From Actinomycetes bacterium (lineage in GTDB: Bacteria; Actinomycetota; Coriobacteriia; Coriobacteriales; JAEZZM01): a DNA stretch of 28,732 nt. Made by a program: the position numbers and the translations under genes. Positions 15,772 through 24,236 of the stretch are shown piece after piece (the stretch's first letter is position 1; every line of letters starts with the position of its first letter). Under the pieces are notes generated by a model. The model saw nothing but the letters and a program-made list of their open reading frames with translations, had not been told where the DNA came from and ran no database searches. The stretch spans positions 1 through 28,732 of the forward strand of contig JAEZZM010000046.1 in NCBI GenBank assembly GCA_023418575.1. The letters are read 5' to 3'.

Positions 15772-17073
15772 CTACCTCCCTTCCTGCTCTGTTTCATCAA
15801 GGAGCTCAGCCATCTCGGTCATACCTGACATATCAACAATTTCTTGTTTCATAGGATTATCAAGCTCAGCTGCGTTAAAATTCTCATCTTCTGAATCTAA
15901 ACTGTCAATGAGGCTCTCCTCTTCGAGCAAAGATTCCTCGGCCACTGCTTGCTCTTTTGCTCTAAAAGCGCCCAGACCCTTATCGCCAAAATCAACCGTG
16001 CCATTTAAAATCTCACGTGCTAGGCTTTCATTTTTTATGTCAATATGCCAGCCAGTTAAACGTGCAGCTAAACGAGCATTTTGACCTTCTTTACCAATGG
16101 CTAAAGAAAGCTGATCATCAGGAACAATAACTGTTGCATATTGATTTTCAAGATCTACCAATACTTCAGTTATTTTTGCAGGCGATAAGGCATTGGCAAC
16201 ATATTCTACGGGGTCTTCACTCCATTGAATAACATCAATACGCTCACCACGCAATTCACCCACTACCATGCGAACACGGCTACCTTTGGGGCCTACGCAA
16301 GCACCAATTGGATCTAGATGTGGATCAAGTGAATGTACCGCAACTTTTGAACGTGCGCCTGGCTCACGGGCAATTGATTTGATTTCAACTACACCATCAT
16401 AAATCTCTGGCACCTCAAGCTCAAAAAGACGGCGAATAAGATCAGGATGAGTCCTTGAAACTATGATTGCTTGCCTATTGTGCTCTGTTCTGCCACTAGA
16501 AACGATATTTTCTGTTGTCTTGGGATCACGTACGCCAACGATAAGAGCACGAACACGCTGATTATGCTGGTAATATTCATTTGCAGGTTTTTCATTTGCC
16601 TCATTGGGATGTTTCTTTTGATCAAAATGAGGAAGCTCTGCCTCTACACCTTCGCGAATTTTGATGATGGTGAAATCTGAGGTAGACTGCAAAACAGTAC
16701 CTGTAATAAGGTCTCCAATTCGAGAAGAAAACTCTGAGTAAATTTGCTGACGCCCAGCTTCACGAACGATTTGATTGATAACGCTTTTAGCATTAATAGC
16801 AGCAATTCTGCTAGCATCATCAGGTGTAACATCCACCTCTTCAAACTCGGTAAATTCCAAGGTCTCAGGGTCACGCTCACCCAGTGGAACTAGTTCATAT
16901 ACGTAGATGCGACCACTTTGGCGATCAATGGTAACGCGACATTCATTGGCAAGCATGAGAATTTGCTGATACGAACGGGCAAGAGAATTCTCTAGCTGTG
17001 AAAGTAGGTACAACTCATCAATTTTCTTTTCTTGTGCTAGTGCTATAAGGGCTTCCATTAATTCAGAGGCCAT
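15772..17073 (-). CDS. nusA: Transcription termination/antitermination factor NusA
   Basis: Binds RNA polymerase and nascent RNA, and modulates pausing and intrinsic termination. The 433-residue protein (from the ATG at 17073) has the N-terminal RNAP-binding domain (ALIALAQEKKIDELYLLSQL), an S1 domain (about 125-195, GDLITGTVLQ) and two KH domains. The latter include LDPHLDPIGACVGPKGSR and DQLSLAIGKEGQNARLAARL. It ends in an acidic tail rather than the acidic repeats of E. coli NusA. The ATG at 17073 is chosen over the in-frame ATG at 17088 because AAAGGA lies six bases before it. It sits between rimP and infB. NusA autoregulates its operon in some bacteria, which makes the leader hairpin at 17699-17727 relevant. 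Confidence 0.96.
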   Translation of the reverse strand: MASELMEALIALAQEKKIDELYLLSQLENSLARSYQQILMLANECRVTIDRQSGRIYVYELVPLGERDPETLEFTEFEEVDVTPDDASRIAAINAKSVINQIVREAGRQQIYSEFSSRIGDLITGTVLQSTSDFTIIKIREGVEAELPHFDQKKHPNEANEKPANEYYQHNQRVRALIVGVRDPKTTENIVSSGRTEHNRQAIIVSRTHPDLIRRLFELEVPEIYDGVVEIKSIAREPGARSKVAVHSLDPHLDPIGACVGPKGSRVRMVVGELRGERIDVIQWSEDPVEYVANALSPAKITEVLVDLENQYATVIVPDDQLSLAIGKEGQNARLAARLTGWHIDIKNESLAREILNGTVDFGDKGLGAFRAKEQAVAEESLLEEESLIDSLDSEDENFNAAELDNPMKQEIVDMSGMTEMAELLDETEQEGR

Positions 17074-17169
17074 TGTTATTCCTTTCATTTGTTCTATATA
17101 ATTGTTATCTTTTTTGCTTGGCCTTGGGCTCAGTGAGCAGGCTGAGATCTTAAGGACTTGCTCAGATCC

Positions 17170-17658
17170 CTAGGCTTTTGGCTTAAAATTAAGCTCTGCC
17201 TTAAGTTTTGCTTTTTTAATCTCAGAAAAAGCAAAACTATAATCTTGACCATCAAGCTCAAGACATAAACTATCCTTGTCTACTGCTTTGATAGTTCCTG
17301 TCCACTTCTTTCTACCCTCTTGTGCTGTAGTTTGAAGCTCACAGCGCTGATTCAAAAAGCGCTTAAAATGCTCCGGGGTTCTCAGCGGCCTATCAACACC
17401 AGGTGATGAAACCTCAAGATTGTAGCTTGAACTAAAGGGATCAAGCTCTTCTACAAGAGAAGAAATAAGAGCAGTTTTTTCACTTATTTCATCAAGGGTG
17501 ATAGCCTCCTGTGAACACGTATCAAGGAGCACGCGTAGAGTGGGAGCCTTTGTTGCCCCTACAATCTCAACATCAACAAGTTCAAGCTCTGGTTCTTGCT
17601 TAGCTAAGGCTGTTTCTAAAGCTTGCAAGATCTTTTGTGCCAGCTCTCCTTGAGCCAC
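17170..17658 (-). CDS. rimP: Ribosome maturation factor RimP
   Basis: Assists 30S subunit assembly. The 162 residues show the family pattern: ELELVDVEIVG (24-34), an APTLRVLLDT strand, ALISSLVEELDPFSSSYNLEVSSPGVDRPLRTPEHF, and a C-terminal SH3-like barrel (WTGTIKAVDKDSLCLEL). The start is a GTG at 17658 with AAAGGAG six bases upstream. It is the first gene of rimP-nusA-infB, with an 81-base gap before nusA. Confidence 0.95.
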   Translation of the reverse strand: MAQGELAQKILQALETALAKQEPELELVDVEIVGATKAPTLRVLLDTCSQEAITLDEISEKTALISSLVEELDPFSSSYNLEVSSPGVDRPLRTPEHFKRFLNQRCELQTTAQEGRKKWTGTIKAVDKDSLCLELDGQDYSFAFSEIKKAKLKAELNFKPKA

Positions 17659-17698
17659 CTTATGCTCCTTTCAACTCAAATTAAAAAGGGCTTAAACT

Positions 17699-17727
17699 AA
17701 AAAGAAGCGGGCACAGATGCCCACTTC
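17699..17727 (-). terminator. Terminator hairpin in the rimP leader (candidate attenuator)
   Basis: On the minus strand GAAGTGGGCA pairs with TGCCCGCTTC (ten pairs, one G-U; loop TCTG), followed by TTTTT. It lies downstream of the likely rimP promoter and 41 bases upstream of rimP. An alternative small hairpin, ACTTCT-CAAG-AGAAGT, overlaps its 5' arm. It may simply end the GNAT gene transcript, or it may attenuate the rimP operon. Confidence 0.75.
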
Positions 17728-17752
17728 TCTTGAGAAGTTTAATTGCTAGTAC

Positions 17753-17782
17753 AGTATAGCACATATTAGTTCATCATGGCAA
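17753..17782 (-). promoter_or_regulatory. Promoter of the rimP-nusA-infB operon
   Basis: TTGCCA and TATACT separated by 18 bases on the minus strand, with TG one base before the -10 (extended -10). It predicts a leader of about 87 bases containing the terminator at 17699-17727. The rest of the 228-base gap, up to the GNAT stop, holds nothing else I recognise. Confidence 0.6.
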
Positions 17783-17886
17783 AATTTCTTACAAAAGCAA
17801 GCTAAGCAAAGCCATCAAAACTCAAAGCCCCTGCAGTCACATTTGGGAGTTGAAACTAAGCAAGGCAATGAGCTTAAAGCGCAGAC

Positions 17887-18420
17887 TTAAGGTATAAGTT
17901 TTTCATAAGCTCTTCTAAGCGCACCATCTTCTAAGTGGATCATGCCACGGCGCTCATAACCGTTGCGCTCTAAAGCACGCTTCATAGGAACATTTCCTTC
18001 GTGAGTGTCAACACGCACTATCTTAATACCACGGGCAACAGCTAAGGCTTCTGCTCCTGCAAAAAGCAAGGCCGATAAACCCTGCCCTCTATAAGCGGGA
18101 TCTACTGCAAGCCTATGAACTGTAGCATAGGCTCCCTCATACTGCCAATCATGCCCTTCAATTGTTTCATATGAAGGGTCACCGTCAAAGGAGACAGCCT
18201 CTGTTGCAAGTATCTTACCCGCTTGATCAACTAAGACATAACTCCAGCCCTGCTCTATATCATGCTGGATATGCTTACTTGCAGGATACCTATCTGTCCA
18301 CTGTACAATACCAAGACGATTGATGGACTCACGAGCCTCATCAATTATACGCATTATCTCAGGCAAATCCTTAAGTGTGCTTGCCCTTAAGACCTTAGCA
18401 TGTTCGTTTAAAGAAGCCAC
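17887..18420 (-). CDS. GNAT-family N-acetyltransferase
   Basis: A 177-residue acetyltransferase using acetyl-CoA. It has the GNAT motif A RLAVDPAYRGQGLSALLFAGA at about 113-133, with the R/Q-x-x-G-x-G/A-type loop RGQGLS. A motif B-like end is also present (VDTHEGNVPMKRALERNGYERRG). The N-terminal RASTLKDLPEIMRIIDEARESINRLGIVQW resembles uncharacterised Gram-positive GNATs of unknown substrate. The GTG start at 18420 has only weak ribosome-site support. It lies 45 bases after leuS and probably belongs to the guaB-leuS unit. Confidence 0.88.
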   Translation of the reverse strand: MASLNEHAKVLRASTLKDLPEIMRIIDEARESINRLGIVQWTDRYPASKHIQHDIEQGWSYVLVDQAGKILATEAVSFDGDPSYETIEGHDWQYEGAYATVHRLAVDPAYRGQGLSALLFAGAEALAVARGIKIVRVDTHEGNVPMKRALERNGYERRGMIHLEDGALRRAYEKLIP

Positions 18421-18465
18421 AAAAACCCACAGCCCTACAAAACCTCTATCAAATCCTCAGCGCCT

Positions 18466-21027
18466 TTACTTAACAACAAGGTTAACAAGACGCTTTGGGA
18501 TTACTACAAGCTTAATGATTTCTTTACCCTCAAGCTGATCAGCAAGTAGCTTTTTAGCCTCTTGCTCATATTCTTCTTGGCTTGCTTGAGCAGAAATCAT
18601 AAAGCGCGCCTTAATTTTACCATTAAGCTGAAGTGCAATCTCAAGTTCATCTGCCTGAGCCTGTTTTGGATCATATTCAGGCCAGGGCTGTTCATGCACA
18701 CTACAGTCTAAGCCGTGACCAAGGGCGCTATGATAAAGCTCTTCTGCAAAGTGCGGAACTATTGGAGCCAAAGCTCTTACCAGCTTATCAGCAGCCTGCC
18801 AGCAAAGAGCAGCATTGCGCTTATCGCCCTCTACTGCCTTAAGGTAGGCTGAACATGCGTTTACATATTCCATCAAAGCAGAAATGGCTGTGTTAAACTG
18901 GCAACGCTCAAAGTCTTTGCTGCATTTCATGAGAGCCTTATGAAGTTCCCTATTAAGCTCCTTATCCTCTTTGCTAGCATGAGCAAGATCAAAAGCCTCT
19001 TGAGCAGAAGCGTGATCACTAAGCTCATAAATGAGTTTCCAAGTGCGCTGCAAGAAACGAGCTATACCTAAAACACCATCAACTTTCCAGTCAAAGTCTT
19101 TTTCTGGTGGAGCAATAAAGAGCACGTAAGCGCGCAGGGTATCTGCACCAAATTGAGGAATGATTGCGTCGGGAGAGACAACATTGCCCTTAGACTTAGA
19201 CATAGTCTCTCCATGCTCATCTTTAACCATACCTTGGGTAAGCAAATTGGTAAAGGGCTCGTCAAAGTCCAAAAGCCCAAGATCTCTAAATACTTTTACA
19301 AAAAAGCGCGAATATAAGAGGTGTAAAATGGCATGCTCAATACCACCAATATACTGATCAACGGGCATCCAACGATTAGCTTTTTCCCGTGAGAAAGGAA
19401 GCGAGGAATTATGCGGATCAGTATAACGCAGGAAATACCAAGATGAGCAGGTAAAGGTATCCATGGTATCGGTCTCACGTTTGGCGGGCTTGCCACAACA
19501 GGGGCAGGTGGTTTCATAAAACTCGGGCTTATCGGCCAAGCTTTCGCCAGCTGTAAGATCAATATCTTGGGGCAGCTTCACAGGAAGCTGATCTTCTGGA
19601 ACTGGAACCAAACCGCAATCATCACAATAGACCATAGGGATGGGATTTCCCCAATAACGTTGTCTGGAGATAAGCCAATCTCTCAAACGATAATTAATGG
19701 CCGCCTTACCAATACCTTTTTGTTCAAAATGTGCGATAAGAGCCTTTGCTGCGGGTGAATGTTTTCCTGCCTTAAGGCCAGTGAACGCCCCTGACTGAAC
19801 CAAAATCCCTTCACAGGCTTGAGCCTCGGTCCAAGAGACTTGCTCAACTTTAATATCTTTTTCATCCTTAAGCTCTTCATAAAGCTCAGGATCTTTATTG
19901 GGGTCTATAACAACAGGAATAATAGGTAGATCATATTGGCGTGCAAATTCAAAATCTCGCTCATCACCTGCTGGAACTGCCATTACAGCACCAGTACCAT
20001 AATCAGTGAGGACGTAATCTGCAACCCAAATGGGCACGAGCCTCCCATTTATAGGGTTAATAACATAACGACCAGTAAAGGCACCACTTTTTTCATAATC
20101 TGCACGCTGACGCTCAACCGCTGTTGCAGCCTCTGCCTTCTTCTTAAGCTCTACAACAGCCCTTTCATATTGAGTTCCATGTACCAGTTCATGCACCAGC
20201 TCATGCTCTGGTGCAAGCAAAAAGAAGCTGCAGCCAAAGATGGTATCAGGGCGGGTGGTAAATACAGTAATGCGCTGATCAGTGGCTTGTCCATCCTTAT
20301 CGGCTAAAACAAAATCAAGCTCTGCGCCCTCTGATCTACCAATCCAGTTAGCCTGCATTTGCTTAACACGCTCAGGCCAACCCTCAAGTTTACCTAAATC
20401 GTCCAATAGATCTTGTGCGTAATCTGTAATCTTAAAGTACCACTGCTCAAGCTGCCTTTTTTCTACCTTATTATGACAGCGCCAACAGCTTCCATCAGCC
20501 TCTACCTGTTCATTTGCCAAAACGGTATGACAATCCTCGCACCAGTTAACTGCAGAAGATTTACGCTCAACTAAGCCTTTTTCGTACATCTTGAGAAAGA
20601 TCCATTGACCCCAACGATAATAATCATCATCACAGGTTTTTACAATGCGATCTTCGTCATATGAAAAGCCCAGCTTTCTAAATGATGCTTTTTGAGTCTC
20701 TATGTTGGTGTAAGTCCACTTTGCAGGGTGGCTCTTGTTTTTAATAGCTGCATTTTCTGCTGGCAAACCAAAGGCGTCCCAACCAATGGGATGTAAGACG
20801 TCAAAGCCATTCATCTTTGCTTGACGAGCTATAGCATCACCAATAGAGTAATTGCGCACATGGCCCATATGTAAGTCACCTGATGGATAAGGAAACATTT
20901 CTAGCACATACTTTTTGGGCTTATCTAGATCCTCGCGCAATTTATGTGTTTCATGTTCTTGCCAATAGGCCTGCCATTTAGCTTCTATATCAGCAGGATT
21001 ATACAAAGGGTGTTCTTGAGAACTCAC
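18466..21027 (-). CDS. leuS: Leucyl-tRNA synthetase
   Basis: Class I synthetase that charges tRNA-Leu. The 853 residues have the HIGH variant HMGH at 53-56 (in PYPSGDLHMGH) and a zinc-type cluster CEDC...CWRC (163-184). The CP1 editing domain has TTRPDTIFG at 257-265 and GTGAVMAVPAGDERDFEFA at 344-362. A second cysteine set follows (CDDC, CPCC; 468-511), then TMSKS at 608-612. The anticodon-binding and C-terminal domains complete it. The start is GTG at 21027 with AGAGGT about nine bases upstream. No T-box leader is visible in the 38-base gap to guaB, so leuS appears to depend on guaB transcription. Confidence 0.97.
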   Translation of the reverse strand: MSSQEHPLYNPADIEAKWQAYWQEHETHKLREDLDKPKKYVLEMFPYPSGDLHMGHVRNYSIGDAIARQAKMNGFDVLHPIGWDAFGLPAENAAIKNKSHPAKWTYTNIETQKASFRKLGFSYDEDRIVKTCDDDYYRWGQWIFLKMYEKGLVERKSSAVNWCEDCHTVLANEQVEADGSCWRCHNKVEKRQLEQWYFKITDYAQDLLDDLGKLEGWPERVKQMQANWIGRSEGAELDFVLADKDGQATDQRITVFTTRPDTIFGCSFFLLAPEHELVHELVHGTQYERAVVELKKKAEAATAVERQRADYEKSGAFTGRYVINPINGRLVPIWVADYVLTDYGTGAVMAVPAGDERDFEFARQYDLPIIPVVIDPNKDPELYEELKDEKDIKVEQVSWTEAQACEGILVQSGAFTGLKAGKHSPAAKALIAHFEQKGIGKAAINYRLRDWLISRQRYWGNPIPMVYCDDCGLVPVPEDQLPVKLPQDIDLTAGESLADKPEFYETTCPCCGKPAKRETDTMDTFTCSSWYFLRYTDPHNSSLPFSREKANRWMPVDQYIGGIEHAILHLLYSRFFVKVFRDLGLLDFDEPFTNLLTQGMVKDEHGETMSKSKGNVVSPDAIIPQFGADTLRAYVLFIAPPEKDFDWKVDGVLGIARFLQRTWKLIYELSDHASAQEAFDLAHASKEDKELNRELHKALMKCSKDFERCQFNTAISALMEYVNACSAYLKAVEGDKRNAALCWQAADKLVRALAPIVPHFAEELYHSALGHGLDCSVHEQPWPEYDPKQAQADELEIALQLNGKIKARFMISAQASQEEYEQEAKKLLADQLEGKEIIKLVVIPKRLVNLVVK

Positions 21028-21065
21028 GTAGCTCTACCTCTCTAATAAGCTAGTTTGATTAGTAA

Positions 21066-22589
21066 TTATGATCTAAAGTTTGCGCTTCCACGCTGGGAGT
21101 TATCTTTAAGCACAACATCATGAGCTCCACCCTCTACAATTGAGGTTGCAGAAACGCGCGTAATCTTTGCTTTCTCCTGCAACTCTTTAATGCTTAATGC
21201 TCCACAGTTGCACATGGTTGAATATAACTTAGCTAAGGTATTTTCAACATTATCATGCAAAGGACCCGCATAAGGGACATAGGAATCTACGCCTTCTTCA
21301 AAGCTTAATCCTTTTTTATCGCCACCCAAATCATAACGCTGCCAATTGCGCGCACGAGCAGAGCCTTCTCCCCAATACTCTTTCATGTAAGAACCATTAA
21401 TGTTTACACGTGAGGTAGGACTTTCATCAAAGCGAGCAAAGTAGCGACCAAGCATCAAGAAGTCTGCACCCATGGCTAGGGCAAGGGTCATATGGTAGTC
21501 ATATACCAAACCACCATCAGAGCAGATAGGTACATAGATGCCCGTCTCTTCATAGTATTCGTCACGGGCTTTAGCAACTTCCATTAAGGCTGTTGCTTGT
21601 CCGCGGCCAATACCCTTTTGTTCACGGGTAATACAGATTGAGCCGCCGCCAATACCAACCTTGATAAAATCAGCACCACAGTCAGCCAAGAACCTAAAGC
21701 CCTCAGCATCAACCACGTTACCTGCGCCAACCATAACTGAGTCACCATAGTGCTCTCTAATCCAAGCAAGGGTAAACTTCTGCCAATCACTAAAACCTTC
21801 AGAAGAGTCTATGCACAAAACATCTGCACCAGCCTCTATCAAGGCAGGTACGCGCTCAGCATAATCACGAGTATTAATGCCAGCGCCAACTAAATAACGT
21901 TTTTGGGAATCAAGAACTTCTCTGGGATTGTTTTTATGGCTATCATAGTCTTTTCTAAATACCAAGTGACAGAGCCTATCCTGATCATCTACTACAGGCA
22001 AGGTATTAAGCTTGTTATCCCATAAAATATCATTGCACTCAGACAAGGTCATACCATCTTTTGCACAAATCATTTTTTCATAGGGAGTCATAAAATCTCG
22101 TACCTGCGTTGTGGTATCTAATCTAGATACGCGATAATCCCTACTCGTTACGATACCTAAGAGCCTACCGTTAGCACTTCCATCTTCTGTTACCGGCATA
22201 GTGGTATGCCCTGTTTGCTCCTTAAGCTTTAACACATCTTCAAGTGTCATATCAGGAGTAAGATTTGAATCAGAGGGCACAAAACCAGCCTTATAGGCTT
22301 TTACGCGGGCAACCATAGCAGCTTCATCTTCTATTGTTTGAGAACCATAGATAAAAGCGATACCACCCTCTTTTGCTAAGGCAACGCCCATTTTCTCACC
22401 AGAGACCGATTGCATAATAGCTGATACCAAGGGGATATTGAGCGAAAGCCTAGGCTGCTCTCCTCGCTTAAACTTAACTAAGGGCGTCTTTAAAGAGACG
22501 TTTGCTGGAATGCAGTCCTTTGAAGAATAACCGGGTACCAAGAGAAATTCACTAAAGGTGCGTGATTCTTCAGGATAGTAATAAGCCAT
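21066..22589 (-). CDS. guaB: IMP dehydrogenase, divergent type
   Basis: Oxidises IMP to XMP, the committed step of GMP synthesis. From the ATG at 22589 it has 507 residues, with a TIM barrel interrupted by two CBS domains (about 110-220; MTLEDVLKLKEQTGHTTMPV and MTPYEKMICAKDGMTLSEC). The NAD-contact region is CIDSSEG (259-265). The catalytic-loop cysteine is C319 in GIGGGSICITREQ. Canonical GuaB has GIGPGSICTTR here, so this is a divergent IMPDH branch rather than GMP reductase. The CBS pair and length favour IMPDH. The ATG is chosen over an upstream TTG (22628) because GAAGGGGAA sits directly before it. leuS follows after 38 bases. Confidence 0.9.
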   Translation of the reverse strand: MAYYYPEESRTFSEFLLVPGYSSKDCIPANVSLKTPLVKFKRGEQPRLSLNIPLVSAIMQSVSGEKMGVALAKEGGIAFIYGSQTIEDEAAMVARVKAYKAGFVPSDSNLTPDMTLEDVLKLKEQTGHTTMPVTEDGSANGRLLGIVTSRDYRVSRLDTTTQVRDFMTPYEKMICAKDGMTLSECNDILWDNKLNTLPVVDDQDRLCHLVFRKDYDSHKNNPREVLDSQKRYLVGAGINTRDYAERVPALIEAGADVLCIDSSEGFSDWQKFTLAWIREHYGDSVMVGAGNVVDAEGFRFLADCGADFIKVGIGGGSICITREQKGIGRGQATALMEVAKARDEYYEETGIYVPICSDGGLVYDYHMTLALAMGADFLMLGRYFARFDESPTSRVNINGSYMKEYWGEGSARARNWQRYDLGGDKKGLSFEEGVDSYVPYAGPLHDNVENTLAKLYSTMCNCGALSIKELQEKAKITRVSATSIVEGGAHDVVLKDNSQRGSANFRS

Positions 22590-22633
22590 AAGTTCCCCTT
22601 CGCTTAATCTTGCTAGCTTAGTGTCCAAAGAAT

Positions 22634-22660
22634 AAAAAAGCGCCAGACCTGAGCTGACGC
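22634..22660 (-). terminator. Terminator after the perR-like gene
   Basis: On the minus strand GCGTCAG pairs with CTGGCGC (seven pairs, one G-U, seven-base loop), followed by TTTTTT. It begins about 24 bases past the perR stop and lies about 45 bases upstream of guaB. No clear separate guaB promoter is visible in the remaining gap. Confidence 0.85.
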
Positions 22661-22683
22661 ATCAAAACCTCATGTAATATAGT

Positions 22684-23112
22684 TTAGCCCTCTTTGGAAT
22701 GCTTGTCTTCATGGTTTTGAGCACAGTTTTTACAAATGCCGTACAAGGTAACGCTTGCTTCACTTGGCACAAAACCCTCAGGCAGCGCCCCCCTAATGGG
22801 AAGTGACGCGTCCTTATCGTCAATAAAGACATCAAAAATAGCTCCACATTCAGTGCAAATAGCATGATCATGTTCATAGGTAATATCATCAAATCTATCT
22901 GCTTCACCTGGTTGGGCAATCTTTCTAATGAGGCCAGACTCACTTAATAAGTTAAGGTTTCTGTAGACGGTGGCCATCCCAATAGATGGAATTACCTCTC
23001 GCGCCTGCAGGTAAATTTGTTCTGCATTAAGGTGCTCGTGACTATGCTTTACAATGCTATGCACCAGTGCGCGCTGTCTAGAAAAATTATAATTTGCAGC
23101 TATGAGTCTCAC
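22684..23112 (-). CDS. perR: Fur-family regulator, PerR-type
   Basis: Metal-dependent repressor of 142 residues. The winged helix includes HLNAEQIYLQA and MATVYRNLNLLSESGLI (46-62). The structural zinc site is C86-x2-C89 and C127-x2-C130. Aligned by eye to B. subtilis PerR, the regulatory ligands are all present: H27, D75 (in RFDD), H81, H83 and D94. Asp at the last position, where Fur has Glu, favours a peroxide-sensing PerR. A thiol peroxidase gene elsewhere in the window is a plausible target, but I see no PerR box before it. The frame is conventionally started at the GTG at 23112, but that codon overlaps the ribosome site itself, so the true start may be an ATA nine bases later. Confidence 0.9.
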   Translation of the reverse strand: MRLIAANYNFSRQRALVHSIVKHSHEHLNAEQIYLQAREVIPSIGMATVYRNLNLLSESGLIRKIAQPGEADRFDDITYEHDHAICTECGAIFDVFIDDKDASLPIRGALPEGFVPSEASVTLYGICKNCAQNHEDKHSKEG

Positions 23113-23134
23113 CTCCTTCTAACGTGTGTGCTCT

Positions 23135-23164
23135 ACTTTACACGATTAAGCTTCATTTCTTCAA
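23135..23164 (-). promoter_or_regulatory. Promoter of the perR-like gene
   Basis: TTGAAG and TAAAGT separated by 18 bases on the minus strand, ending 23 bases before the GTG. Confidence 0.55.
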
Positions 23165-23202
23165 GATTTTACCCCATATTTTCTTAAAGCAACGGCGATA
23201 AT

Positions 23203-23232
23203 TTGAGATAATGAAAAAACTTACCTTACAAT
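23203..23232 (+). promoter_or_regulatory. Promoter of degV
   Basis: TTGAGA and TACAAT separated by 18 bases, 36 bases before the degV start codon. It is divergent from the perR promoter. Confidence 0.6.
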
Positions 23233-23267
23233 AGAGATATGTCATAAAGGCTGTAGGAGAAAAACAT

Positions 23268-24182
23268 ATGAACTATCGCATTGTAACTGACACCTGCTGT
23301 AATCTTTCATACACTCTTGTTGATGAGTTGGGTATTGAGCTTGTCCCTATGAGCTACTCTCTTGACGATAAGATCTTTACCATGTCTCATAGTGCTGAGT
23401 TTTTATCATGCAGTGCTCAAGAATTAGAAAACTCACGACATGAGGCATTTAAACATTTTTATCAAGCTATGAGAGATGGAGCTCAAGCTAGCACCTCTAT
23501 GGTTGATCGTGTGTCTCTAGAAAAGGTATTTACAAAAGTACTTTCTGCGGGAGAAGACATACTTTATATAAGCTTTTCCTCAGGGCTTTCGGGTAGTTTT
23601 GATAATGCCATTACTGTTGGAGAAGAGCTTCTCAAACAATATCCTGATCGAAGAATAGAATATGTAGATTCCCTCAATGCATCAGCAGGACAAGGTCTAC
23701 TTTGTTATGTGGCAAGTAAAAAACGTGATGAGGGTCTTGATTTAGATGAGCTGAGATCTTGGACTGAAAGCTTCAAGCATCTCATTGCCTCTTGGTTTAC
23801 TGTTGATAATTTGCAATATCTGGCACGTGGTGGCCGTCTTTCAAAAAGCGCTGCAGCAGCAGGCTCGCTTCTAAATATTAAACCCATAATGTATGTCGAT
23901 AAAAGCGGAAAGCTTAATTTGCATACTAAAATTAGATCCAGAAAGCGCGCTGTTATCTCGCTTATCAGAACCTTTAAAGAGTTATCAATAGAGGGCATTC
24001 ATGGAAACGAAGTGTTTATTGGGCATGCTGACTGCGAAGAAGACGCCATACATCTAGCCCATATATTAAAAAATGAGTGTTATTTAGATGGTGAGCCAAG
24101 AATTACCTATATAGATCCTGTAATTGGTGCACATTCTGGACCAGGCACCTTGGCCTTGTTTTTCCCTGCCCGCTACAGATAA
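23268..24182 (+). CDS. DegV-family fatty-acid-binding protein
   Basis: A soluble 304-residue DegV protein. Members such as FakB bind a fatty acid and present it to the kinase FakA for phospholipid synthesis. Visible family marks are the N-terminal RIVTDTCCNLSYTLVDELGIELVP, ASTSMVDRVSLEKVF (Thr/Ser contacts), SSGLSGSFDNA, VDSLNASAGQGLL, DNLQYLARGGRLSKSAA and a C-terminal GAHSGPGTLALFF. The ATG at 23268 has AGGAG seven bases upstream and a good promoter. No fakA-like DAK gene is in the window, so the partner is elsewhere. Confidence 0.93.
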   Translation: MNYRIVTDTCCNLSYTLVDELGIELVPMSYSLDDKIFTMSHSAEFLSCSAQELENSRHEAFKHFYQAMRDGAQASTSMVDRVSLEKVFTKVLSAGEDILYISFSSGLSGSFDNAITVGEELLKQYPDRRIEYVDSLNASAGQGLLCYVASKKRDEGLDLDELRSWTESFKHLIASWFTVDNLQYLARGGRLSKSAAAAGSLLNIKPIMYVDKSGKLNLHTKIRSRKRAVISLIRTFKELSIEGIHGNEVFIGHADCEEDAIHLAHILKNECYLDGEPRITYIDPVIGAHSGPGTLALFFPARYR

Positions 24183-24236
24183 GCGCTAAAGCCGCTAATT
24201 AATAAACCATAAATACAAGCTTTGGAGAGTGCTCAT

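Noticed and set aside
17089..17169. Possible regulatory hairpin between rimP and nusA (CTGAGC repeats)
   Set aside because: The repeats do not form a stable stem at sensible spacing and there is no T-run. I see nothing else in this 81-base gap.
20061..20300. Possible loss of LeuRS editing, because the CP1 domain reads VPAGDERD instead of the common VPxHDxRD
   Set aside because: Both conserved aspartates and the TTRPDT threonine-rich site are present, and a Gly at the His position occurs in other bacterial LeuRS as far as I recall. This is weak evidence for lost editing.
21028..21065. T-box riboswitch upstream of leuS
   Set aside because: The gap to guaB is only 38 bases and contains no specifier or T-box sequence.
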